Positions 14,299-20,537 of a stretch of 64,000 bases of DNA are shown here, piece after piece. Every line of letters begins with the position of its first letter. Position 1 is the stretch's first letter. The translations under genes were made by a program, and so were the position numbers. Where the stretch lies: assembly GCF_901827205.1 (NCBI RefSeq), contig NZ_LR594675.1, forward strand, positions 4,650,001-4,714,000. The letters run 5' to 3'. The notes under the pieces were generated by a model. The model did not search any database. It saw only the letters and a list, made by a program, of their open reading frames with translations, and had not been told where the DNA came from. This DNA is from Variovorax sp. PBS-H4 (GTDB lineage: Bacteria; Pseudomonadota; Gammaproteobacteria; Burkholderiales; Burkholderiaceae_C).

Positions 14299-15120
14299 AT
14301 GACCGAAGCAATCAACAGCGCCACCGCGCAACACATCGCCTCCCTCGCCACCGCAGGCTTGAAGCCCGTGAAGGTCGAGAAGACCCACCATGTCATCGTC
14401 CCGGAGCGCTTCACGCGCGTGGACCTGACCGCCGATGTCGAGAAGGCCGAAGCGGCGCCCTACCGCAAGAAGGGCACCGTGGTGCTCGGCGACGTGGCGA
14501 GCTTCCTGGCCTTCGCCGCCGACCAAGACAGCGTGAAAACCGGCTACATCTACGCCGACGTGGACTCGCGCACGCTGGTGGCCATCTTCAACGACAGCAA
14601 GGCCGGGCCCGGCTGGCGCGACCACCGCGCCACGTTCAAGGCCGAGCTCACGCCCGAAGCCCGGCGCTGGCTCGAGCACGACGGCGCCGCCAAGGCGTTC
14701 ACGCAAACGGAGTTCGCCGAGTTCATCGAGGACAACTTCGCCGACCTCCAGGGCGACGATGCGCAGAACCTGCTCACGGTGGCGACCACCATCGCGGCCA
14801 CGAGTGGCATCAACTTCTCGAGCGCCAAGCGCCTGCAGGACGGTCAGACGCAGCTCGTCTACAACGAGGTCATCGACGCCGCGGCCGGCCAGAACGGAGA
14901 GCTCAAGATCCCGAAGACCTTCACCCTGGGCCTGCGCCTGTTCAAGAACGGTGACGGCTACGCACTGACCGCGCGCCTCAAGTACCGCCTGCACAGCGGC
15001 AATGTGAAGTTCTGGTACGAGCTGGACCGCCCCGAGCGCGCCGTGGAAGACGCCTTCAAGGGCTACGTGGCCGAGGTGTCCGCGAAGAGCGGATACACGG
15101 TCCTGACCGGCAAGGCCTAA
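14299..15120 (+). CDS. DUF2303 (YfdQ-like) phage protein
   Basis: 273 residues beginning two bases after the preceding stop. The body matches the DUF2303/YfdQ pattern: 'GDVASFLAFAADQ', 'YADVDSRTLVAIFN', 'GWRDHRATFKAELTPE', 'FAEFIEDNFADLQ' and a C-terminal 'FWYELDRPERAVEDAFKGYV'. Family members are very common in early regions of temperate phages next to recombination genes; the biochemical role is not established. Length is typical for the family. Confidence 0.8.
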   Translation: MTEAINSATAQHIASLATAGLKPVKVEKTHHVIVPERFTRVDLTADVEKAEAAPYRKKGTVVLGDVASFLAFAADQDSVKTGYIYADVDSRTLVAIFNDSKAGPGWRDHRATFKAELTPEARRWLEHDGAAKAFTQTEFAEFIEDNFADLQGDDAQNLLTVATTIAATSGINFSSAKRLQDGQTQLVYNEVIDAAAGQNGELKIPKTFTLGLRLFKNGDGYALTARLKYRLHSGNVKFWYELDRPERAVEDAFKGYVAEVSAKSGYTVLTGKA

Positions 15121-15122
15121 CC

Positions 15123-15323
15123 GTGGCCCGCAGCAGCGCCGAAGAAAACCGCAAGCCCGCGCGGCGGCTGGCGCTGCTGCGCCGCCGCGCCGAGCACCTC
15201 GAGCAGCGCATCAAGGCCGATCCGAGCCGCCCGGCCGACCACGACAAGGCGGAAGTCGCCGCCCTGCGCTGGGCGATCGCCGACCTCGAGCAGAAATACC
15301 AACCGAAAGGACTGGGCGCATGA
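15123..15323 (+). CDS. Small basic phage protein
   Basis: 66 residues from a GTG start. Arg/Ala-rich and helical throughout ('ARRLALLRRRAEHLEQRIKA', 'DKAEVAALRWAIADLEQKYQ'), likely one antiparallel coiled coil. The stop overlaps the ATG of the J-domain gene by 4 bases, so the two are translationally coupled. No family recognised. Confidence 0.55.
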   Translation: MARSSAEENRKPARRLALLRRRAEHLEQRIKADPSRPADHDKAEVAALRWAIADLEQKYQPKGLGA

Positions 15324-15943
15324 CCCACTACGAGACACTCGGCGTCGAGCCGACGGCCAGCGAGGACGACATCCGCACGGCCTACCGCAAGCTCGCGCGC
15401 AAGTACCACCCCGACGTGAGCCAGGAGCCCGACCGGGAAGAGCGCATGCGCGCGATCAACGAAGCCAAGGATGTCCTGCTGGACCCCGAGGCCCGCAAGC
15501 GCTACGACGAAACCGGCAGCGCCGAGGACGGCCAAGCGAAGATGAAAGCCGAGGCCAGGGGCATGCTGGTGCGGTTTTTCAGCTCCGGCCTGACCGAGGC
15601 GCGCCCCATCATCCCCTTCGTGGCCGACTGCATCGAAAGCCTGCGCCAGGAGGCAGCGCTCGCCATTTCCGAATACCGTCTCCGGCAGCGGACGCTCGCG
15701 AGCAAGCTGCGCACCGTCAAGTGCCGCATCGAGGACAACCTCCTGGCCTCGCTGGTCAAGCAGGAGTCCGACGGCCTGGCTGAACGGGTCCGCAGCGCCG
15801 AAGAGCTCATTGAGGTCGCGGGCATCGCCCGCCAGATGCTGGACGACTACGAAATGGTCTACGAGCAGGCGCCGCCCACCTTCGGGGGGTTCCTGCGCGC
15901 CGGGCACAACCAAGGTATGCCCTTCCTGCTGGGGAGCGTGTGA
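15320..15943 (+). CDS. Phage-encoded J-domain (DnaJ-like) protein
   Basis: 207 residues. Residues 3-65 form a complete J-domain: 'YETLGVEPTASEDDIRTAYR', 'KLARKYHPDVSQ' with the HPD signature (30-32) and 'INEAKDVLLDPEARKRYDE'. There is no Gly/Phe region, zinc domain or substrate-binding domain; the C-terminal 130 residues are helical and of unknown fold. It should stimulate host DnaK ATPase and could direct the chaperone to phage replication complexes, comparable in principle to the lambda use of DnaJ/DnaK, or remodel a host target. It overlaps its neighbours. Confidence 0.8.
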   Translation: MTHYETLGVEPTASEDDIRTAYRKLARKYHPDVSQEPDREERMRAINEAKDVLLDPEARKRYDETGSAEDGQAKMKAEARGMLVRFFSSGLTEARPIIPFVADCIESLRQEAALAISEYRLRQRTLASKLRTVKCRIEDNLLASLVKQESDGLAERVRSAEELIEVAGIARQMLDDYEMVYEQAPPTFGGFLRAGHNQGMPFLLGSV

Positions 15944-16149
15944 TGGCGACCACGACCACCCGCCGCAAGCCCGCGCCCGGCCGCGCGAACGTCAAGGCCC
16001 GCATCCGCGCATCCAGCATCAGCATCGAATACGAGGGCAGCCTGTCCGAGGACGTGGCGCTGCAGATCTACCGCATGCTCGTGTCCGGCGAAATGAACCC
16101 CATCGCCGCGGCGCCAGCGACCACCATCGAAGAAGGCAAAAAATCGTGA
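15943..16149 (+). CDS. Small phage protein, unknown
   Basis: 68 residues from the ATG at 15943 (TGATG overlap with the J-domain gene). Basic Thr/Arg-rich N-terminus, then a beta/alpha segment 'ASSISIEYEGSLSEDVALQI' and 'YRMLVSGEMNPIAAAPATT'. No family recognised. It ends with a GTGA overlap onto the DUF5131 gene. Confidence 0.5.
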   Translation: MATTTTRRKPAPGRANVKARIRASSISIEYEGSLSEDVALQIYRMLVSGEMNPIAAAPATTIEEGKKS

Positions 16150-17213
16150 GCGCCAACAGCAAGATCGAATGGACCGATCACACGTTCAATTATTGGGAAG
16201 GCTGCCAGAAGACCGGGCCTGGCTGCGACAACTGCTACGCCGAGACGCGCAACGCGCGCTTCGCCGGCATCAAGGTCAACGGCATCAACATCGCGCCCAA
16301 CTGGGGACCGGGCGCGCCGCGCCGGCTCACCAGCGAGAGCAATCGGAACCTGCCGGCGAAGTGGAACCGCGAGCATGCCGCGTTCTTCGCAAAGCACGGC
16401 CGGCGCCAGCGCGTTTTCTGCTCGTCGCTGTCCGATGTGTTCGACAACCAGGTGCCGCGCGAATGGCGCTGGGATCTGTGGCAGCTCATCATGGCCACGC
16501 CGAATCTGGACTGGCTGCTGCTGACGAAGCGCATCGGCAACGTGAATGCCATGCTGAAGGAGCCCGGCGCGCCGATAAACGGGCTGCCCTCCAATGTGTG
16601 GCTCGGCGCCACCATCGTCAATCAGGAGGAAGCCGACCGCGACATCCCGAAGCTGCTGGACGTGCCGGCGAGCGTGCGTTTCCTGAGCATGGAGCCGCTA
16701 CTGGGGCCGGTGTCGCTGCGCTGGCTTGCCGCTTGGCCTGAGAACGCGCCCACCAGGGCCCAGAAGCCCGGCGGCATCACCAATCATCTTGACGGCCTGC
16801 GCCGGCTCGACTGGGTCATCGTGGGCGGGGAGAGCGGCCCAAAGGCGCGGCCGATGCACCCCGACTGGGCCCTGCACCTGCGCGACCAGTGCGCCGAGGC
16901 AGGCGTGCCGTTCCTCTACAAGCAATGGGGCGAGTGGAAGCCAATCAGTCAGATGGCCGAGGCCGAGCACACGGCGCTGTATCGCTCGCGCGTGAAGGCG
17001 ATGCCGCACGAAAGCCAAGACGCGATCGACGACATCAACGGGCGCGCTTGCACCGTGCCCTATGGCGTTGTGCATGCCGATGGCTCACTGCACGAACCGC
17101 TGGAGCCGATGGCCTTCCTGCAGGGCACCGGCGCCATGACGACGTTCAAGATCGGCAAGAAGGCCGCAGGCCGCCTGCTGGACGGCATCGAGCACAACGG
17201 GTACCCGCGATGA
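16146..17213 (+). CDS. DUF5131 (phage Gp37/Gp68-like) protein
   Basis: 355 residues from a GTG at 16146. The start 'KIEWTDHTFNYWEGCQK' and 'GPGCDNCYAETRNARFAGI' give the family signature, with a radical-SAM-like three-cysteine cluster C-x(n)-C-DN-CY. Later conserved blocks are 'FCSSLSDVFDNQVPREWR', 'LDWLLLTKRIGNVN', 'SVRFLSMEPLLGPV' and 'DWVIVGGESGPKARPMHPDW', followed by 'GVPFLYKQWGEW'. The family is widespread in phages and is related to queuosine-type radical SAM proteins; its reaction is not established. It lies in the accessory cassette between the recombination genes and the integrase. Confidence 0.85.
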   Translation: MSANSKIEWTDHTFNYWEGCQKTGPGCDNCYAETRNARFAGIKVNGINIAPNWGPGAPRRLTSESNRNLPAKWNREHAAFFAKHGRRQRVFCSSLSDVFDNQVPREWRWDLWQLIMATPNLDWLLLTKRIGNVNAMLKEPGAPINGLPSNVWLGATIVNQEEADRDIPKLLDVPASVRFLSMEPLLGPVSLRWLAAWPENAPTRAQKPGGITNHLDGLRRLDWVIVGGESGPKARPMHPDWALHLRDQCAEAGVPFLYKQWGEWKPISQMAEAEHTALYRSRVKAMPHESQDAIDDINGRACTVPYGVVHADGSLHEPLEPMAFLQGTGAMTTFKIGKKAAGRLLDGIEHNGYPR

Positions 17214-17416
17214 GCAAAGACATCACCACCATCGTCCGCGGGACTGTCATCGAGGTCGGTTCCAGCGGCACGACCGGCGCCACCGCCTTCGTGCGCCTGG
17301 CGCGCAACGACGGCGAGCTCGTTATCGACGGACTGAGCCACGCCGAGGCCCGCGACATCGCCTCCAGCCACTTCGCCCAGGTCATCAGCGTCACCATTCA
17401 AAGGAGCTCGAAGTGA
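17210..17416 (+). CDS. Small phage protein, unknown
   Basis: 68 residues from an ATG overlapping the DUF5131 stop. Alternating hydrophobic strands ('TTIVRGTVIEVGSSGTTGAT', 'AFVRLARNDGELVIDGL') then a helix 'SHAEARDIASSHFAQVISVT' suggest a small beta-barrel with a C-terminal helix. No named family. Stop overlaps the ASCH gene by 4 bases. Confidence 0.5.
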   Translation: MSKDITTIVRGTVIEVGSSGTTGATAFVRLARNDGELVIDGLSHAEARDIASSHFAQVISVTIQRSSK

Positions 17417-17835
17417 AAGCCATCAGCATTCGCCAGCCCTGGGCTTGGCTGATCGTGCACGCGGGCAAGGACATTGAGAACCGGACGTGGCCGACGCGGT
17501 ACCGCGGCCCAGTGCTGATCCACGCCGCCAAGGGCATGACGCGCGAAGAGTGGGAAGACGCATGGACGTTTGCGCAGGGCACCGGCGCATCGCCGAAAGC
17601 CATTGCGGCCGGCATCACGCGAGACACCATTGAGCGCGGCGGCTTCGTCGGCATCGCCGAGCTGATCGACTGCGTGATGCCTGCGCGCCGGGTGTCGAGC
17701 TGGCACATGGACGGATGCTTCGGCTTCAAGTTGGCCAACGTGCGCCCCCTCCCCTTCACCCCCTACAAGGGCGCGCTCGGCCTGTTCGACGTGCCGCAGG
17801 GAATCGTCACGCTTCCGGAGCCTGCCCATGGATGA
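17413..17835 (+). CDS. ASCH-domain protein
   Basis: 140 residues. The N-terminus 'KAISIRQPWAWLIVHAGKDI', 'ENRTWPTRYRGPVLIHAAKG' is the classic start of ASCH-domain proteins, with the conserved Q-P-W/A, K-x-E-R-W/T-type strand and 'GPVLIHA'. The C-terminal 'GALGLFDV' closes the PUA-like beta-barrel. ASCH proteins bind RNA or modified nucleosides; some are RNases or N4-acetylcytidine amidohydrolases (YqfB). In phages the role is unsettled. It is translationally coupled to both neighbours in the accessory cassette. Confidence 0.8.
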   Translation: MKAISIRQPWAWLIVHAGKDIENRTWPTRYRGPVLIHAAKGMTREEWEDAWTFAQGTGASPKAIAAGITRDTIERGGFVGIAELIDCVMPARRVSSWHMDGCFGFKLANVRPLPFTPYKGALGLFDVPQGIVTLPEPAHG

Positions 17836-18304
17836 CGACTCGATGCGCGAGGAATCGAAGCAGCGCCGCGCAGCCAACCGCGAGCACGCACCCAAGGTGC
17901 TGGCCGAGGCCGGCGTGAAGCACACCATCCTGAACCACGGCGCCTACATCCGCATCGGGCGCGAGGTCGCGGACTTCTGGCCCGGCACCGGCAAGTGGAT
18001 CGACCGCAAGCGCAACGTCGAAGGCCGAGGCGTCAAGAACCTCATCGCCCACCTGAAGCGCAGCTACCCGCGGCCGGAGGCGGCGCACACGTGCCACTGG
18101 CCTGGCTGCCCGGCCCCAGTCCCCCCGGCCATGTGGGGGTGCCGCAAGCACTGGTTCACCCTGCCGAAAGCGCTGCGCGACGACATTTGGCGGACCTATG
18201 TGCCCGGCCAGGAAAAGACAAAGACCCCCTCCCCCGCCTACCTCGAGGCCGCTCACGCGGTCCAGGCGTGGATCAGCAACTACAAGGAGACGCACCATGG
18301 CTGA
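17828..18304 (+). CDS. Phage protein with C-terminal zinc-ribbon-like CHWPGC domain
   Basis: 158 residues. The first 80 residues contain 'ILNHGAYIRIGREVADFWPG' and 'KWIDRKRNVEGRGVKNLIAH', resembling a small nuclease-like or DNA-binding fold that I cannot name. The C-terminal half has 'CHWPGCPAPVPPAMWGCRKH' and 'WFTLPKALRDDIWRTYVPGQ', a recurring prophage domain with three Cys and two His in a zinc-binding arrangement. It overlaps its neighbours by 8 bases on either side. Confidence 0.65.
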   Translation: MDDDSMREESKQRRAANREHAPKVLAEAGVKHTILNHGAYIRIGREVADFWPGTGKWIDRKRNVEGRGVKNLIAHLKRSYPRPEAAHTCHWPGCPAPVPPAMWGCRKHWFTLPKALRDDIWRTYVPGQEKTKTPSPAYLEAAHAVQAWISNYKETHHG

Positions 18305-19103
18305 TCTGACCGACGACCAGATCGACGGAATCCTGCGCGCCAATGGCTGGACGCGCGCTGACATGCGTGACGAGCGCAAAGAGAGCATTCGCGACTCGTT
18401 CCGCCGCACGCTGAACGACGCCGCTCGTAGTGCCGCACCGCCCCCGGCAGCACCGGCAGAGCCCATGACTCGCGCCGACCGCCACCTGCTTCGCTGCGCC
18501 ATCGCGCTCGTGTCTGGGCCCGAGCTTTCCGAGGTCGCCGGCGAAAGCCGAGGAACGATCGCGCACCGCCTGCAAGTCATGCTGGCCGACTCGTGGCCGA
18601 ACGAGGGCGAGCACCACGGCCTGGACACCGCCGAGCGAGTCTGCTTCTACGAGCAGGACTTCTACGTGCTGTCGAACTTCAGCAGTTTTAACCTGGTGTG
18701 GGAGGGCATCACGTTCGCCACCAGCGAGGCTGCCTATCACTGGGAGAAGTTCGCCACCGACGAAGACGACGATGAGCGCAACGGCATCGCCTGCCGAGTC
18801 ATGGACGCGCCATCGGCGCACGAGGCATTCAAGATCGCCGAGCAGTGGAAGCACCTGCGCCGCCCCGACTGGGATGCCGTCAAGGTGGGCATCATGCGCC
18901 GCATCCTGCGGGCCAAAGCCGACCAGCACGACTACGTGCGCCGCAAGCTTCTGGCCACCGGCGAACGCGAGTTGGTTGAAAACTCCTGGCGCGATGACTA
19001 TTGGGGCTGGGGGCCGAACCGCGACGGCCAAAACATGCTGGGCAAGCTGTGGATGGAGGTCCGCGCCGAGCTGCGCGCCGCGTCTGAGAAAGCACATGGC
19101 TGA
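18297..19103 (+). CDS. NADAR-family (YbiA-like) protein
   Basis: 268 residues. The N-terminal 100 residues are helical and unassigned; residues 115-260 are a NADAR/DUF1768 domain: 'VCFYEQDFYVLSNFSSF' (115-131), 'FATSEAAYHWEKF' (140-152, conserved Glu144), 'WDAVKVGIMRRILRAKADQH' and 'LVENSWRDDYWGWGPNRDGQ' (226-245) with 'NMLGKLWMEVR'. NADAR enzymes hydrolyse N-glycosidic bonds; YbiA acts on riboflavin intermediates and others remove ADP-ribose from guanine in DNA as antitoxins. In a prophage it may counter an NAD-based host defence. It overlaps flanking genes by 8 bases. Confidence 0.85.
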   Translation: MADLTDDQIDGILRANGWTRADMRDERKESIRDSFRRTLNDAARSAAPPPAAPAEPMTRADRHLLRCAIALVSGPELSEVAGESRGTIAHRLQVMLADSWPNEGEHHGLDTAERVCFYEQDFYVLSNFSSFNLVWEGITFATSEAAYHWEKFATDEDDDERNGIACRVMDAPSAHEAFKIAEQWKHLRRPDWDAVKVGIMRRILRAKADQHDYVRRKLLATGERELVENSWRDDYWGWGPNRDGQNMLGKLWMEVRAELRAASEKAHG

Positions 19104-19338
19104 AGCCCTCACCCTTTCCCGCGAGGAAATCAAAGGCATCACCGGCATGTGGCAGCACGCCGCCCAGGCACGCGCGCTCGAGCGGATGAAGATCCCGCAC
19201 ACTCGCCGGCCAATCGACGGGTCCGTCGTGGTCGGCCGTGACGCCGCCAAGCGCGCGCTGGGCTTCGAGGTCCAACGCGACCCGGCCGTGCCGGCAGCCA
19301 ACGATGACGACGGATTTAACTGGAGCGTCCGCAAATGA
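19096..19338 (+). CDS. DUF4224-like small protein coupled to integrase
   Basis: 80 residues from the ATG at 19096. 'LTLSREEIKGITGMWQHAAQ' then 'ARALERMKIPHTRRPIDGSV' and 'VVGRDAAKRALG' follow the DUF4224 pattern (L-S-x-E-E-L-x-x-L-T-G … Q…LxxxGIP). Such proteins regularly precede phage integrases and may act as an excisionase-like or regulatory partner. The stop overlaps the integrase ATG by 4 bases, giving coupled translation. Confidence 0.7.
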   Translation: MAEALTLSREEIKGITGMWQHAAQARALERMKIPHTRRPIDGSVVVGRDAAKRALGFEVQRDPAVPAANDDDGFNWSVRK

Positions 19339-20363
19339 AACACCGCGATCGCCAGTCCCAGCTCGGGCTGCTGCCGCGCATGGAAGCCCGCCCCCTGAAG
19401 GATGGCGGCTTCAGCTACCGCTACCACCCTGTCGACGGCAAGCCGTTGAGCCTCGGCCGCGACAAGGCCGAGGCCATCCGCAAGGTGCTGGACCTGAACG
19501 GGCAGGGCAGCGATGAGGGCACCTTCTCGCACCTGTGGCGCCTCTACCAAGAATCCCGCCAGTTCAAGCGGCTGGCCGAGAGCACGAAGGATCAGTACCG
19601 CGACAACTGGAAGGAGCTCGAAAAGGTCTTCGGCAAGGGGCACGTCACCCAGCTCAGGCCCAAGAGCGTGGCCCGCTACCTGCGCGTGTACCGCGAGGCC
19701 GCGCCGATCGTGGCCAACCGGGAAGTGGCGCTGCTGTCCAACCTGTGCAAGCTGGCCGTCGAGCGCGGCGACATCGACCGCAACCCGTGCAAGGAGGTCA
19801 GCCGCAACCCGGAGCAGCCGCGCGATCGGCTGGTGGAAAAGCACGAGCTGGACGCCTTCGTGGCCTGGGCACTGAAGCAGGGCAAGAGCGCCGTGGTGCT
19901 GGTGTCCATGGCGCAATTCGCGGCGCTGGCCGGCAACCGCCGCGCCGAATTCCTCGATTTGCACTGGCCCCAGGTCGACGAGGAAGTTGTGCGCTTACAA
20001 CGCGCGAAGCAACGCGGCAGCAAGAGCAAGCGGGAATTGGTGGGCGTGAGCGCGGCGCTGAAGGAGGTTTTGGACCGCATGCGAGCCCTGCCTGGCTACT
20101 CGCCAATGGGCGCGGTATTCCGCGCACCGAAGACCGGCAACCCATATTCGGAGTCCGGATTCAAAGCGATGTGGGCGCGTCTAATGCAAAAGGCGCTCGA
20201 TGAAAAGATTGTGGAAGCGCGATTTACTTTTCACGATCTGCGCGGCCACTACACCACCTACTTCAAATTGCAATTTGGCAGTCTGCCCGAATTGCACGCC
20301 GATCCGGCAACGACGGCGGGCGTCTATGACCGGACCAGAGTGGTGAGCCGGAAGGCTCTGTGA
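19335..20363 (+). CDS. int: Phage tyrosine integrase
   Basis: 342 residues. The N-terminal 60 residues form an arm-site-binding region ('DGGFSYRYHPVDGKPLSLGR'), 62-150 the SAM-like core-binding domain, 165-342 the catalytic domain with Arg202 in 'AGNRRAEFLDLHW', probable Lys225, 'HDLRGHYTT' (His300, Arg303), His321 and the nucleophile Tyr331 in 'AGVYDRTR'. It catalyses site-specific recombination between the phage and the tRNA-His gene 67 bases away. The gene is transcribed toward the tRNA and is the last gene of the element. The end of the reading frame is short after the tyrosine, as usual. Confidence 0.92.
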   Translation: MKHRDRQSQLGLLPRMEARPLKDGGFSYRYHPVDGKPLSLGRDKAEAIRKVLDLNGQGSDEGTFSHLWRLYQESRQFKRLAESTKDQYRDNWKELEKVFGKGHVTQLRPKSVARYLRVYREAAPIVANREVALLSNLCKLAVERGDIDRNPCKEVSRNPEQPRDRLVEKHELDAFVAWALKQGKSAVVLVSMAQFAALAGNRRAEFLDLHWPQVDEEVVRLQRAKQRGSKSKRELVGVSAALKEVLDRMRALPGYSPMGAVFRAPKTGNPYSESGFKAMWARLMQKALDEKIVEARFTFHDLRGHYTTYFKLQFGSLPELHADPATTAGVYDRTRVVSRKAL

Positions 20364-20364
20364 T

Positions 20365-20420
20365 ATTCCCAATTTGGGAATTTTCGGGGGTTGTCGCTAT
20401 CGTTTTTGTAGCGCAACCCC
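20365..20420. repeat. Two inverted repeats between integrase and tRNA-His
   Basis: First, ATTCCCAA-T-TTGGGAAT (20365-20381) immediately after the integrase stop. Second, GGGGTTG-T-CGCTA (20387-20399) opposite TAGCGCAACCCC (20409-20420), a 12-bp near-perfect hairpin with one bulged base. They fill the space between the integrase and the tRNA 3' end and may be integrase arm or excisionase sites, transcription barriers, or both. Confidence 0.6.
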
Positions 20421-20430
20421 TTGATTTTGT

Positions 20431-20507
20431 TGGGGTGGCTGATGGGACTCGAACCCACGACGACCAGAATCACAATCTGGGACTCTACCAACTGAGCTAC
20501 AGCCACC
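20431..20507 (-). tRNA. tRNA-His (GTG)
   Basis: A full cloverleaf is readable on the minus strand: acceptor GTGGCTG/CAGCCAC, D-arm GTAGCTCAGTTGGTAGAG, anticodon stem-loop CCAGATTGTGATTCTGG with anticodon GTG, T-arm GTGGGTTCGAGTCCCAT, discriminator C and encoded CCA (20433-20431). The extra G at -1 (20507) opposite C73 is the identity element specific for tRNA-His. Its 3' end faces the integrase, so it is the probable attachment gene and its 3' half may be supplied by the phage. Confidence 0.95.
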
Positions 20508-20537
20508 GCAGAGCTCGCAATTGTAGCCTGAAAAAAG

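Larger units (their letters stand above)
1..20431. mobile_element. Temperate prophage, right part, integrated at tRNA-His
   Basis: Between the window start and the tRNA-His gene all recognisable genes are of phage type: a repressor and Cro/CII-like switch with divergent early operons, replication and recombination genes (RecT, YqaJ exonuclease, RusA-like, NinB), DNA methyltransferases and many small hypothetical proteins with 4-base start/stop overlaps. A tyrosine integrase is the last gene, its stop 67 bases from the 3' end of tRNA-His. Chromosomal housekeeping genes begin directly after. No head, tail, packaging or lysis gene is visible, so these presumably lie left of base 1. The left attachment site is not in the window, so the exact right boundary, probably inside the tRNA 3' half, cannot be fixed. 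Confidence 0.85.

Noticed and set aside
20431..20507. tRNA-His disrupted by integration
   Set aside because: The cloverleaf, CCA and G-1 are complete, so the gene is restored by the phage or untouched.
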